The notes: a model not told the origin generated them from the sequence alone. 46,918 nucleotides of DNA from Nocardia aobensis NBRC 100429 (GCF_000308375.1 NZ_BAFQ01000083.1:1-46918); one strand, 5' to 3'; shown: positions 1 to 8,479, counted from the first letter of the stretch. Numbers and translations: made by a program.

Positions 1-840
1 GCGACTGGGTGAGGTGTGTTCGTCGCTCAGTTTGCGGCGCAGTGTCGCGGGACTGACGGCCAGTTCGGCGGCGATCTGCTCGACGCCGGGCCAGTGCCGT
101 GGTCCGCCGCGTTCCAGGATCCGGCGTACCTGCGCCGCGGTGGACACCGCATCGTCACCGCGGCCGATCACGGCCTGAGGTGCGTTGCGCAGGAAGCGCA
201 GCAGATCGTCCTCGTCGCGCACGAGGGGTGCGGTGAGGACGGCGGCATCGAAGACCAGGGCGGGATCGGGTGCCGAAAAGCGTACCGGCGCACCGAAGAT
301 CAGGTCGTAGTCGTCGAGATCGTTGGGCGGATAGGGGACTTCGACGCGCAGCAGTCGCAGCGAGCCGCCGACCGACCAGTCCAGGAAGCGGTAGACGACC
401 ATCAGCATGGTGTCGATGATCAGGCCGTGCGGATGGCGGATATCGCTGAGGTCGAACGCGATTCGCGCTTCGCCGGCGTCGGTGCTCAATCGCAGCGGCG
501 GGAAGCCGGGCAGGGCCTTCTGGAACATCCGGAACCGGTGCAGCGCGGCGGCGATATCGCGGGAACCGAGCAGGGCGAAGCACACCAGACGGAAGGTGCC
601 GCGCGGCATCGGATGGCCGCCCAGTCCGAGTAGTTCGTCGTCGGTGCTGCGCCACAGTTGCTGCACCAGGTGCACGGCTTGTCCGACGGTGACGCGGGCG
701 CGTCCTTGATCCAGCAGTTGCGGCGCGATCCCGGCTTCGGCGAGCAGTTCCCCGGTGTCCCAGCCGCGCCGGCGCGCGAGGTCGACGATCGCGTGCACCC
801 GCCCGATGGGCAGGGTGAAGGCGGTTGACGGCGCGGGCAC
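1..840 (-). CDS. AraC-family transcriptional regulator, C-terminus cut by window edge
   Basis: A reading frame without stops runs from a GTG at 840 off the left edge, giving 280 codons. An in-frame TAG lies three codons upstream of the GTG, so the start cannot be earlier. The first ~190 residues have the layout of the arabinose-binding-type sensor domain (LLGLGGHPM, then an amphipathic stretch around AALHRFRMF). The last visible residues ([13 protein letters not shown]) are the first helix-turn-helix of an AraC C-terminal domain. About 55-60 residues, including the second HTH, are missing. Family members are usually ~335-345 aa. It is transcribed away from the alcohol dehydrogenase at 976, a common arrangement for a regulator and its target. 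The inducer cannot be deduced. Confidence 0.85.
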   Translation of the reverse strand, partial: MPAPSTAFTLPIGRVHAIVDLARRRGWDTGELLAEAGIAPQLLDQGRARVTVGQAVHLVQQLWRSTDDELLGLGGHPMPRGTFRLVCFALLGSRDIAAALHRFRMFQKALPGFPPLRLSTDAGEARIAFDLSDIRHPHGLIIDTMLMVVYRFLDWSVGGSLRLLRVEVPYPPNDLDDYDLIFGAPVRFSAPDPALVFDAAVLTAPLVRDEDDLLRFLRNAPQAVIGRGDDAVSTAAQVRRILERGGPRHWPGVEQIAAELAVSPATLRRKLSDEHTSPSR

Positions 841-975
841 GCAGCGACGCTATCAACGCCGCGTTCCGATGGTGGTGACCGCCTCGGCGGCCGGATACGC
901 CGGGTTCGTCGGTGGGCGCGACTACCATCGATCTTCCCGCCGTGGCGCGGGCGTTCCGGTGTCGGAAGGAGTGCG

Positions 976-1998
976 ATGAATCCTGCGACGATGGCCTCCT
1001 GGCAGGTGGTGCGGCCAGGCCCGATCGACGAATCCCCGCCGGTCCGCACCCGGATCCCGATTCCGGAGCCGGCCGCGGGCGAGGTGCTGGTGCGGGTGCT
1101 GGCCTGCGGGGTGTGCCGCACCGATCTGCATGTCGCGGAGGGGGATCTGGCGGTGCATCGGCAGCGGGTGGTGCTCGGCCACGAGGTCGTCGGGGAAGTG
1201 GTCGCGGTGGGTGAGGGAGCGACGGCCGTCGCGCCCGGTGACCGGGTCGGTATCGCGTGGTTGCGCAGCACGTGCGGGGTGTGTGCGTACTGCCGTCGCG
1301 GCGCGGAGAATCTGTGCCCCAATTCGCAGTACACCGGATGGGACGCCGACGGTGGTTATGCCGAATATGCCACGGCGCCTGCCGATTACGTGTATCCGCT
1401 GCCTTCCGGGTACGCCGATGCGGAGTTGGCGCCCTTGCTGTGCGCGGGCATCATCGGCTATCGGGCGCTGCGGCGGGCGTCGTTGCCGAAAGGGGGACGG
1501 CTCGGCATCTACGGCTTCGGCGGGAGCGCGCATCTGGCCGCTCAGGTCGCTCTGGCTCAGGGCGCCGAGGTGCACGTGATGACCCGTGACGCGGCCGCGC
1601 GGGAGCTGGCCCTGGGGCTGGGCGCGGCGTCGGCGCAGGGTGCGGCCGATCCGCCGCCGGTGCCGCTGGATTCGGCGATCCTGTTCGCGCCGGTCGGTGA
1701 TCTCGTCCTGCCCGCGCTGGCGGGGCTGGATCGAGGCGGTGTGCTGTCGATCGCCGGCATTCACCTCACCGATATTCCGGCGCTGAATTATCAGCGTCAT
1801 CTGTTCCAGGAGCGTGAGGTTCGTTCGGTCACCGCCAATACCCGCGCGGACGGACGCGAGTTCCTGGAGTTCTGCGGCCGGCATCGGATGCAGGTTCGCA
1901 TCAACCCCTATCCGCTCGAATCCGCCGACCGGGCCCTGGCCGATCTGGCACACGGCCGGTTCGCCGGTGCGGCGGTGTTGCTTCCCGGAGCCCGGTGA
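976..1998 (+). CDS. adhA: Zinc-dependent alcohol dehydrogenase, AdhA type (MDR family)
   Basis: This 340-aa protein is a medium-chain dehydrogenase that interconverts alcohols and aldehydes with NAD(P). The N-terminal GroES-like domain carries C44/C47, the GHE motif (H69, E70) and four structural-zinc cysteines (C100, C103, C106, C114). C156 is the likely third catalytic-zinc ligand. The Rossmann segment is YGFGGSAH (~179-186), not the commoner GxGxxG. The opening (W-VRPGPI) and [15 protein letters not shown] match mycobacterial AdhA (Rv1862) as remembered. A GGAAGGAG ribosome site precedes the ATG. A -10-like TACCAT lies near 924. Substrate unknown; the neighbours suggest long-chain alcohols or aldehydes, which is inference. 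Confidence 0.9.
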   Translation: MNPATMASWQVVRPGPIDESPPVRTRIPIPEPAAGEVLVRVLACGVCRTDLHVAEGDLAVHRQRVVLGHEVVGEVVAVGEGATAVAPGDRVGIAWLRSTCGVCAYCRRGAENLCPNSQYTGWDADGGYAEYATAPADYVYPLPSGYADAELAPLLCAGIIGYRALRRASLPKGGRLGIYGFGGSAHLAAQVALAQGAEVHVMTRDAAARELALGLGAASAQGAADPPPVPLDSAILFAPVGDLVLPALAGLDRGGVLSIAGIHLTDIPALNYQRHLFQEREVRSVTANTRADGREFLEFCGRHRMQVRINPYPLESADRALADLAHGRFAGAAVLLPGAR

Positions 1999-2025
1999 CC
2001 GCGGTGGCACCCGGTACCATCGAAT

Positions 2026-2039
2026 TGGAACGTGTTCTA
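2026..2039. promoter_or_regulatory. KstR-type operator upstream of the alpha/beta hydrolase
   Basis: TGGAACGTGTTCTA matches the KstR consensus TNNAACNNGTTNNA at every fixed position. KstR is the TetR-family repressor of the cholesterol-catabolism regulon in mycobacteria and rhodococci. The site lies between adhA and the hydrolase, 35 bp before the chosen ATG, so it probably overlaps the hydrolase promoter. Binding is inferred from sequence only. Confidence 0.7.
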
Positions 2040-2073
2040 ATTCATGACCGGGCCGGCGATGCGGGAGGATGCG

Positions 2074-2994
2074 ATGGCGGCAGAGCGGCAGACGGCGGGC
2101 AATGGTCGCGGGGCGGCCGGCGGGCGATTCGGCACCCGCGTATCGCGCACGAACTCGGTGCCGGCGGGCCGGATGGTGGATCTGCCCGGGCGCGGGCGGA
2201 CCTATCTGGTCGATATTCCCGGGCCCGAGGGCGCGCCGACGGTGATCCTGTTGCACGGCCTGGTGACCACCGCGATGCTGAACTGGTTCCCGGCTCTGGC
2301 GGAGTTGTCCGAACACTATCGGGTGGTGCTGTTCGACCAGCGCTGGCACGGGCACGGAATCCGTTCGCCGCGTTTCGATCTGAACGATCTCGCCGACGAC
2401 GTCGTCGCGGTGGCGGAGCTGACCGGCGTGGAGCGGCCGATCCTGGCCGGGTACTCCATGGGCGGTATCGTCGCCCAATCGGTGGCGCACCGGCGGCCGG
2501 ACCTCGTCGGCGGCCTGGTGCTGTGCGCGACGACCTACCGGTTCCGGGAGAAATGGCGTGAGCGGCTGTTCCACGGCGGTATGGCGCTGGTGGCCGGGGT
2601 GATGACCGAGACGGCCGGGCGCCGAGTGGCGGAGGCGGCGAACAGGCTGCCGCATATGCCCGAAATATCCTGGGAGACAGGGCGAATGGATCGGTGGGCG
2701 CTGGCCGAGCTGCGCACCACCAGCGGGTGGGCGATGACTCAGGCGATCGCCGAACTGGGGCGCTTCGATTCCTCGCCGTGGCTGTCGAGCCTGGATGTGC
2801 CCACGGGCGTGGTGATCACGACACACGACCACGCGCTGCCGGTCTACCGGCAGCTGGAAATGGCGAAAATGATTGCCGGAGCGGAGATTTTCCTCGTCTC
2901 GGCCGGACATGCGGCCTGTGTACTCGAGGCGGACGCCTTTGTCCCTGTACTCCTCGAGGCCTGCGCGGCGGTGGCCGCTCGGCGGGAGAGCTGA
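2074..2994 (+). CDS. Alpha/beta-fold hydrolase
   Basis: This 306-aa protein has the alpha/beta-hydrolase layout: oxyanion-hole HG (61-62, in LLHGLVTT), FDQRWHGHG (~87-95), nucleophile elbow GYSMGG with S128, and a C-terminal catalytic histidine in SAGHAACVLEAD. The ATG at 2074 is chosen because GGGAGG sits 5 bp before it. An upstream in-frame ATG at 2044 has no ribosome site and lies only 4 bp after the KstR-type box, so it is probably within the promoter. The substrate is not identifiable; an ester or lactone from sterol or lipid breakdown would fit the KstR-like control. It converges with the WS/DGAT gene, with 5 bp between stops. Confidence 0.88.
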   Translation: MAAERQTAGNGRGAAGGRFGTRVSRTNSVPAGRMVDLPGRGRTYLVDIPGPEGAPTVILLHGLVTTAMLNWFPALAELSEHYRVVLFDQRWHGHGIRSPRFDLNDLADDVVAVAELTGVERPILAGYSMGGIVAQSVAHRRPDLVGGLVLCATTYRFREKWRERLFHGGMALVAGVMTETAGRRVAEAANRLPHMPEISWETGRMDRWALAELRTTSGWAMTQAIAELGRFDSSPWLSSLDVPTGVVITTHDHALPVYRQLEMAKMIAGAEIFLVSAGHAACVLEADAFVPVLLEACAAVAARRES

Positions 2995-2999
2995 CGCGC

Positions 3000-4400
3000 T
3001 CAGCGCTGGGCGTTTGCCGCCTTCAGGAGCGCTGAGATGCTGTCGTGGACGGCGTCGGCCATCCGGTCCGGATCGGGGACCAGTTCACGGCAGGCGATGA
3101 AGCCGAAATCGAGGTCGCCGTTGGCCGACAGCACCGTGACGTTGAGGCCCGCGCCGTGGAACACCGGGCCGAACGGGAACAGTGAGTCGATGCGGTGGCC
3201 GAGGAAGTACAGCGGCTGCTGCGGTCCGGGCACATTGGAGATCACCAGGTTGTGCACCACCGGATGGCGTTCGGCAAGTTTGAACGACGAATAGGCGCGC
3301 ACCGCGATCCGGAAGGTGTTCGGCGGGGCGTATTCGGCCCAATCCTGCAGGAAGTCCGCACCCAGGACTTCGTGTTCCTCCTTCGCGCCGACGTTGCCCT
3401 CCGCGATGAGCCGCAGTCGTTCCACCGGATCCTCGACGTCGGTGTAGAGCTGAGCGAACAGGGTCGACACCTTGTTGACGCCGCGTTCGTGCCGTGAGGT
3501 CTCGTGGGTGGAAACGGGTACCGAGGCGATCAGCGAGGTCTCCGGCAGTTCGTCGTGTTCGCTCAGATATTGCCGAAGCGCCCCCGCGATGACGGTCAGG
3601 ACCACGTCGTTGATCTTCACATCGAACGCCGCCCGGATCTCCTTGATGTCGGCGAGCGGGGCGGTGGTGAAGGCGACGCTGCGATGGCGGGTGATGGTTC
3701 GGTTGAACGGCGTGCGGGGCGCGGTGAACGGCAAGGCCATGCCCTGTTTGTCGGCACGCCGGCGCTGCACCATCCCGCCCAGCTTGCCCAGTGTCTTCGG
3801 CACCATGCCGACCACGCCGAGTTTCGCCGGCATCCGCACCAGCCCCTCGGCGGCGAGGGCGAGATCGTTGGGCTCGCCGGACTCCGTGTGGTTCTCGGCC
3901 GGCGGATCGGGGTAGCGCACACCCGGTTCGGCGTCGCACAGATACGCCATCATGTTGGCGCCGGTGACGCCGTCGACGGCGGCGTGATGGTATTTCGAGA
4001 CCACGGCGACCTTGCCGTCGGCCAGGCCCTCGATCACCCACATCTCCCACAGCGGCCGGTCGCGGTCCATCGGTTGCGCGGCGATGTCGCCGACGAGTTC
4101 GGCCAGTTCCTTCGGCCCGCCGGGGGAGGGCAGCCCGAGGCGGCGGACGTGCCGGTCGAGGTCGAAGCCGGTATCGGTGACCCAGACCGGGTGGTCGAGG
4201 TCGAACGGGACCCGATGGACGCGGCGGCGCATGGAGGGGATCAGGTGCAGGCGGCGCCCCAGTTCCTCCTTCAGCGCGGTGAATTCGTAGTTCGTCCCGT
4301 CGGCGGGCGGGTCGAGAATCAGCAGCGCGCACACGTGCAGCAGTTGGGTGTCGGTCTCCAGGTACAGAAAGCTGGCATCCAGCCCGGTCAATCGCTCCAT
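3000..4400 (-). CDS. WS/DGAT-type wax ester synthase/diacylglycerol acyltransferase
   Basis: This 466-aa protein belongs to the bacterial wax ester synthase/acyl-CoA:diacylglycerol acyltransferase family. The catalytic HHxxxDG motif is HHAAVDG at 138-144. The family's N-terminal half (LTGLDASFLYLET) and C-terminal NVPGPQ motif are also present, and the length is typical (450-480 aa). It transfers acyl groups from acyl-CoA to long-chain alcohols or diacylglycerol at the inner membrane or lipid-body surface. The ATG at 4400 lies 14 bp from a perfect KstR-type box. Actinobacteria usually carry many WS/DGAT paralogues and the preferred acceptor cannot be predicted. It may cooperate with the acyl-CoA reductase-like gene at 5220. 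Confidence 0.93.
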   Translation of the reverse strand: MERLTGLDASFLYLETDTQLLHVCALLILDPPADGTNYEFTALKEELGRRLHLIPSMRRRVHRVPFDLDHPVWVTDTGFDLDRHVRRLGLPSPGGPKELAELVGDIAAQPMDRDRPLWEMWVIEGLADGKVAVVSKYHHAAVDGVTGANMMAYLCDAEPGVRYPDPPAENHTESGEPNDLALAAEGLVRMPAKLGVVGMVPKTLGKLGGMVQRRRADKQGMALPFTAPRTPFNRTITRHRSVAFTTAPLADIKEIRAAFDVKINDVVLTVIAGALRQYLSEHDELPETSLIASVPVSTHETSRHERGVNKVSTLFAQLYTDVEDPVERLRLIAEGNVGAKEEHEVLGADFLQDWAEYAPPNTFRIAVRAYSSFKLAERHPVVHNLVISNVPGPQQPLYFLGHRIDSLFPFGPVFHGAGLNVTVLSANGDLDFGFIACRELVPDPDRMADAVHDSISALLKAANAQR

Positions 4401-4413
4401 ACCTCTAGACTAT

Positions 4414-4427
4414 TAGAACACGTTCTA
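4414..4427. promoter_or_regulatory. KstR-type operator upstream of the WS/DGAT gene
   Basis: TAGAACACGTTCTA matches TNNAACNNGTTNNA exactly, with six-base arms (TAGAAC/GTTCTA as printed give a near-perfect dyad). It lies 14 bp before the WS/DGAT start codon, where a repressor would block the promoter. It suggests sterol-responsive expression of this acyltransferase. Confidence 0.72.
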
Positions 4428-4456
4428 GTTTTGGCCGAAACGGCCGGGGAGTTCGG

Positions 4457-5173
4457 TCACATTCCGGTGGGTTTCGTGCCAGCGATCAGTTGCGAGACGG
4501 TCACGAAACCGTAACCGCGCGAACGGAGTTCCGCGACGATGCGCGGAATCGCCGCCGCGGCGGCCGGTTGGTACATCGCATGCAACAAGATGATCGATCC
4601 CGGCCGGGCGCGGTTCACCGTGTCCGAGACTATGACATCGGTGCTCGCGCCACCGGTGGAATCGGATTCCACATCCCACATCACGGTGGTGCGGTCGTGA
4701 TCAGACAGATACCAGGGCAGCGCGACCAGCTTCTTGCCGTAGGGCGGGCGGAAGGTCACCGGGCCGTGGTACCCGGTGCGCTCGATTTCGGCATCGGTGC
4801 GCTCGACCTCGCCGCGGACCGTCGCGGGAGTGACGAATACGAGCCGTCGATGGGTGTAGCTGTGATTACCGAGCTCGTGCCCGGCGGCCGCGATCTGCGC
4901 GCCGTAGTCGCGATGGGCGGCCAGGTCACGGCCGACAAGATAGAAGGTGGCCGGAATATGTTCAGCGGCAAGTGTTTCCAGGATCGCCGGGGTGCGGTCG
5001 GTGGGGCCGTCGTCGATGGTCAGCGCGACGACCTTTCCGGCAGTGTCGACGCGGTGGACCACGCGACCGGCGACCTGGAAGGTCCGCGAATTCATCAGGA
5101 CGTAGGTGCCGGCCGACAGCACCGCCGCGAGGACGACGACGAGCGCGCCGCCGAGCAGAAGCCTGCGTTTCAC
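4457..5173 (-). CDS. Polysaccharide deacetylase (NodB domain), membrane-anchored
   Basis: This 238-aa protein starts with a basic patch and one hydrophobic segment (~5-27), an uncleaved anchor or signal peptide. The NodB domain follows: TIDDGP (D54, D55), the metal histidines in NHSYTH (H104, H108), RPPYG (142-146), WD (166-167) and LLH (H198). All five carbohydrate-esterase-4 motifs are present, so it should be an active metal-dependent deacetylase acting outside the membrane on peptidoglycan or another N-acetylated glycan. The GTG start lies 7 nt after a strong hairpin (5181-5213) and has no clear ribosome site, so expression may be unusual or the start may be slightly wrong. WS/DGAT lies downstream. 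Confidence 0.9.
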   Translation of the reverse strand: MKRRLLLGGALVVVLAAVLSAGTYVLMNSRTFQVAGRVVHRVDTAGKVVALTIDDGPTDRTPAILETLAAEHIPATFYLVGRDLAAHRDYGAQIAAAGHELGNHSYTHRRLVFVTPATVRGEVERTDAEIERTGYHGPVTFRPPYGKKLVALPWYLSDHDRTTVMWDVESDSTGGASTDVIVSDTVNRARPGSIILLHAMYQPAAAAAIPRIVAELRSRGYGFVTVSQLIAGTKPTGM

Positions 5174-5180
5174 CGGCGAA

Positions 5181-5213
5181 ACCTACCACCGGACACCGGG
5201 TCCGGTGGTAGGT
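5181..5213 (-). terminator. Hairpin terminator after the acyl-CoA reductase-like gene
   Basis: ACCTACCACCGGAC (5181-5194) and its exact complement (5200-5213) form a 14-bp stem with a 5-nt loop, 6 bp after the stop at 5220. No long U-tract follows, as is common in actinobacteria. The hairpin also lies directly before the deacetylase start. Confidence 0.7.
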
Positions 5214-5219
5214 GCGGAT

Positions 5220-7235
5220 TCACCAGTGCAGGCCGGGCAGCCGGTTGATGATCCGAGCCGCGGGGGTGGGCAAGCCCATCAGTGGCTGCACCACCGGTGC
5301 GAGCGCCAGCAGGGGGCTGCGGCCGCCGGTCTCGGTCGTATCGCTCGATGCGGTGCGGCCGTGCCGGGCCGCGGCGGAGTCGGCGGTCCGCCGGAAGCCC
5401 TGGTGCAGAATGGCTTTCTTCACCGAGGGCATCACCGTGTCGATGACCTGGGCGAAGGTGCCGATCGGTGTGTCGATGCGCGCGGGGCGCTCCTCGAGGG
5501 CGCGCACCACGATCGCCGCCGCCTGTTCGGGGCTGTGCACCGGCAGTGATCGGTACATCTCGGTCGGTGCGATCATCGGGGTGCGCACCAGCGGCATCCG
5601 CACCGAGGTGAAGGTGATGCCGGCGTCGGCGTTCTCGACCGCCGCGATCTCGCTGAAGGTGTCCAGCGCCGATTTGCTCGCCACGTAGGCGGCGAAACGC
5701 GGCTGTTTGGTCTGCACCGCGATCGAGGAGATGTTGACGACGTGGCCGAAGCGGCGTTCCCGCATGGCCGGCAGCAGGGCCAGGATCAGCCGCACCGCGC
5801 CGAAGTAGTTGACGGCCATCGTCCGCTCGAAATCGTGCATGCGATCGGTGGAGTTCAGCACGGAGCGACGGATGGAACGTCCGGCGTTGTTCACCACGTA
5901 GTCGACGTGGTGATGGTCGGCGAGCACCTGCTTGACCAGCAGCTCGACCGCCTTCTCGTCGGTGATGTCGCACGAATAGCTGTAGGCGTCGCCGCCCTGT
6001 TCGCGCACCTGGGCCGCCGCCGCCTCGAGTTCGTCGATCCCGCGCGCCACCATCAGCACCGTCGCACCGCGGCGCGCCACCGCATGCGCGGTCGCCAGGC
6101 CGATACCGGAGGAGGCGCCGGTGATGAGCACGATCCGGCCGCGCAGCCGGTCGCCGCCGCCGTGCCGGCGTGCCCGGTCGGGATCCAGATGTGCGCGCCA
6201 GTACCGCCACAGATTTTCGGCGTAGGTGTCGAAGGCGGGGACCTCGAGGTCGATGCGGCGCAGCAGCGCCCGGGTGGAATCGGAGACGAATTCCGACGCG
6301 AACGACGTGTGCGGGGCGACCTCGGCGGGAATACCGAACTGGCTCAACAGGAAATCACGCGCCGCGGTGACACCGGGCAGGCGGTTCAGCGTCGCCAGTG
6401 CGGTGTGACTGCCCGGAACCGGGCCCACGCCACCGGATGCGCCGGCGGCTCGCGAGAGCGCGCTGTAGATCTCGGTGAACGGCTGCGGACGCGGATTGAC
6501 CAGGTGGAAGGTGCGCTTGTTCAGACCCGGTCGGCCGATCAGTTCGACCATCGCCTGGGCGACGTAGTCGACCGGGACGATATTGGTCGCGCCCAGATCC
6601 GGCAGCGGCAGCGGCAGCCCGCCCGGCAGTGCGGCCAGCCGCGCGATGGCGGGGAAGAAGTAGTACGGACCGTCGATCTTGTCCATCTCACCGGTGCGCG
6701 AATCGCCGACGACGATCGCCGGGCGATACACCCGCCAGCGCAGTCCCGTGCTCTCGCGCACCAATCGCTCGGCAGCGAATTTCGTTCGGTGATAAGGAGA
6801 TTCGAGGTTCTGGCCGAGATCGAAATCGTCTTCGAAGAATTTTCCGCGATGGTCACCGGCCACCGCCACCGACGAGACGTGGTGCAGCATCGCACCCAGT
6901 TCGGTGGCGAGCGCGATCACCGCGCGGGTGCCGTTCACGTTCGCCGCGTAGGCGGATTCCTCATCGGCGGTCATGTCGTAGACCGCGCCCAGATGTACCA
7001 CGTGCTGCGCGGCCGGCGGTTCGTCCACCAGCCCCAAACCCTGGGCCGTCAGGTCTCCGACCAGCGGAAACACTCGGTCGGTGGCATTCCATCGGGTCGC
7101 GAGCTCGGCCAGTTTGGCCGCCGAGGCCTCACGCACGAGCACGTGCACCACGGCGTCGGTATCGGCGGAGAGGAGTCCTTCCACCACGCGCCGTCCCAGA
7201 AAACCCGTCCCACCGGTCACGATATAGGTAGCCAT
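5220..7235 (-). CDS. Two-domain SDR oxidoreductase, fatty acyl-CoA reductase type (Rv3391/AcrA1-like)
   Basis: This 671-aa protein is a fusion. Residues ~1-340 are an extended, thioester-reductase-type Rossmann domain (TGGTGFLGRRV at the N-terminus). Residues ~366-600 are a classical SDR (TGASSGIG; NISS with YVASK as the catalytic Ser-Tyr-Lys). This layout matches mycobacterial AcrA1-type acyl-CoA reductases, which reduce acyl-CoA to aldehyde or alcohol; that function here is inference. The ATG at 7235 follows AAGGAGGGG at 3 bp. A longer frame to 7271 lacks a ribosome site and would overlap the operator-like dyads. Its product would suit the neighbouring WS/DGAT and alcohol dehydrogenase. Confidence 0.88.
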   Translation of the reverse strand: MATYIVTGGTGFLGRRVVEGLLSADTDAVVHVLVREASAAKLAELATRWNATDRVFPLVGDLTAQGLGLVDEPPAAQHVVHLGAVYDMTADEESAYAANVNGTRAVIALATELGAMLHHVSSVAVAGDHRGKFFEDDFDLGQNLESPYHRTKFAAERLVRESTGLRWRVYRPAIVVGDSRTGEMDKIDGPYYFFPAIARLAALPGGLPLPLPDLGATNIVPVDYVAQAMVELIGRPGLNKRTFHLVNPRPQPFTEIYSALSRAAGASGGVGPVPGSHTALATLNRLPGVTAARDFLLSQFGIPAEVAPHTSFASEFVSDSTRALLRRIDLEVPAFDTYAENLWRYWRAHLDPDRARRHGGGDRLRGRIVLITGASSGIGLATAHAVARRGATVLMVARGIDELEAAAAQVREQGGDAYSYSCDITDEKAVELLVKQVLADHHHVDYVVNNAGRSIRRSVLNSTDRMHDFERTMAVNYFGAVRLILALLPAMRERRFGHVVNISSIAVQTKQPRFAAYVASKSALDTFSEIAAVENADAGITFTSVRMPLVRTPMIAPTEMYRSLPVHSPEQAAAIVVRALEERPARIDTPIGTFAQVIDTVMPSVKKAILHQGFRRTADSAAARHGRTASSDTTETGGRSPLLALAPVVQPLMGLPTPAARIINRLPGLHW

Positions 7236-7552
7236 TACCCCTCCTTGCATGTCGAACATGTTGTTGCACAACGTTGTTCGTCCGACATGCGTCGGTGGAT
7301 GCGGACTGAACGAAGCGGCCTCTATCAGAATCGAGGGCGCTGTAGGAACCCCTGCGTGCCTAACTGGTGAGTAACTTTAGCTGGCGGCGACTTGTGCCCG
7401 CAACCAAACGGCGCCCCCTGCGGTGTGGGACTGGTCACCACGTGGGAGCGCCGATCGGTATGTGTAACAACGATTTTGATGTAACTCAGAGACGCATCTG
7501 GCTATCGACTAGCGACCTTCCGGTCGGCTGTCCAAGAACGCCGGAGGAGGGT
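7236..7552. other. Intergenic region, acyl-CoA reductase promoter side
   Basis: This 317-bp gap holds no convincing gene on either strand. Its left part contains the ribosome site and nested dyads of the reductase-like gene. Two TGTAAC direct repeats, 17 bp apart (7463-7468, 7480-7485), lie in the right half. The rest shows nothing recognisable. The right end is the 3' side of the heme oxygenase gene. Confidence 0.5.
7247..7290. promoter_or_regulatory. Nested palindromes upstream of the acyl-CoA reductase-like gene
   Basis: Outer arms GCATGTCG (7247-7254) and CGACATGC (7283-7290) are exact complements. Inside are AACATGTT (7255-7262) and ACAACGTTGT (7268-7277), each a perfect palindrome, and GAACA/TGTTC ends at 7254 and 7279. 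The block stops just before the ribosome site, so it could be a TetR-type operator or an mRNA hairpin controlling translation. Confidence 0.55.
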
Positions 7553-8233
7553 TCAGCCCTCGCGGCGGACCGGGAATTCGCTTGCCAGATCGGCGAATAC
7601 GGCAGTATTCAGATCGAAGGCGCGCCGGCACTCGCCGAGCACCCGCTGCTTCTCCAGATCGTCAACGGCCAGTTCGTCGAGCAGGGTGCGGTAGCCGCGC
7701 TTGAAGGCGGCCGGATTCGCGATCTGATCGAAGACGTAGAAGCGCACACCGTCGCCCCGCTTGGGCAGCTGCCACAGCTTCGCCGCGGTGCCGCGAATGA
7801 CCTGGCCGCCCGACAGATCGCCCAGATAGCGGGTGTAGTGGTGGGCCACGTACCCCGCGGGCCAGTGCAGCGCACACTCGGTGATCCGGGCGGCGTACTC
7901 GGCGGTGGCGGGCAGGGCGGTGATGTCGTCGCGCCACTGTGGCCCGCCCAGATGTGCGAGATCGTCCTCGAGATGGGCCAGGCGCGCGAGTTCGGGCCGG
8001 ATGAACGGACCGGCGACCGGATCGTCGGCGAGCACGTCCCAATGCGCCTCGAGTGCCTGATAGATGTGCCAGAGCTGGCCGGTATAGCGATAGAACGCGC
8101 TGACGTCCAATGCGCCGCCCAGCATGTCGCTCATGAAGGTGGAATTCTCGGCGCGCTCGTGCTGTTCGGCGGTGGCGGAGCGGATCTGCGCGGAGAACGG
8201 CACGGGCTGCTCGGTAGAGGTGGCGTCCGGCAT
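7553..8233 (-). CDS. hmuO: Biliverdin-producing heme oxygenase (HmuO type)
   Basis: This 226-aa protein opens heme to biliverdin, CO and ferrous iron, releasing iron from host or environmental heme. The proximal heme ligand is H25 in the AEQHERAENS motif. The distal-helix glycine motif is YLGDLSGGQ (136-144), including D139, the aspartate that orders the active-site water network. Length matches bacterial heme oxygenases (210-240 aa). The ATG at 8233 follows GAGGAAA at ~10 bp. A TTG start at 8266 would add 11 residues but lies in the iron box. No heme transporter is adjacent. Iron control is likely from the upstream IdeR-like box. Confidence 0.95.
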   Translation of the reverse strand: MPDATSTEQPVPFSAQIRSATAEQHERAENSTFMSDMLGGALDVSAFYRYTGQLWHIYQALEAHWDVLADDPVAGPFIRPELARLAHLEDDLAHLGGPQWRDDITALPATAEYAARITECALHWPAGYVAHHYTRYLGDLSGGQVIRGTAAKLWQLPKRGDGVRFYVFDQIANPAAFKRGYRTLLDELAVDDLEKQRVLGECRRAFDLNTAVFADLASEFPVRREG

Positions 8234-8262
8234 GATCGGAGATTTCCTCGCTTCGTAGGACG

Positions 8263-8281
8263 ACAAGTATGGATAACCTAA
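8263..8281 (-). promoter_or_regulatory. IdeR/DtxR-like iron box upstream of heme oxygenase
   Basis: Read on the minus strand, TTAGGTTATCCATACTTGT matches the 19-bp IdeR/DtxR consensus TTAGGTTAGSCTAACCTAA at about 13 positions, with the left half-site perfect. It ends 30 bp before the heme oxygenase ATG, where an iron-loaded repressor would block transcription. DtxR control of hmuO is known in Corynebacterium. Confidence 0.65.
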
Positions 8282-8421
8282 CTTCGCCTCCGACGATACC
8301 GGCCCGAGAGCGCGCCGGAATCAAACTTTCGGACGAGAAACCCACGCGCGGCCGTGCAGGCGGCGACCAGCGGCTGCCGGTGAACTGCCGTTTCGTCGCC
8401 AGCGGCGGACGGGTGAACAAA

Positions 8422-8479
8422 TCGTGCAAACCTCATCGTCTTTGCGAGTTTTCCGCCATTTTCGCGGAGGTTTGCACGA
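8422..8479. repeat. Perfect 13-bp inverted repeat, 32-bp spacer
   Basis: TCGTGCAAACCTC (8422-8434) is the exact complement of GAGGTTTGCACGA (8467-8479). The spacer holds GCGAGTTTTCCGCC and a small CCGC/GCGG hairpin. No U-tract follows on either side. It could be a structured RNA, a regulator site or a small dispersed repeat. It lies midway between two minus-strand genes. Confidence 0.55.

Noticed and set aside
922..2910. A 662-codon open frame antisense to adhA and the hydrolase
   Set aside because: It is the low-stop shadow of high-GC genes; composition is His/Arg/Gly-rich and it lacks a ribosome site.
7463..7485. Direct TGTAAC repeats as a promoter or operator
   Set aside because: Too short and far from any start codon to support a call.
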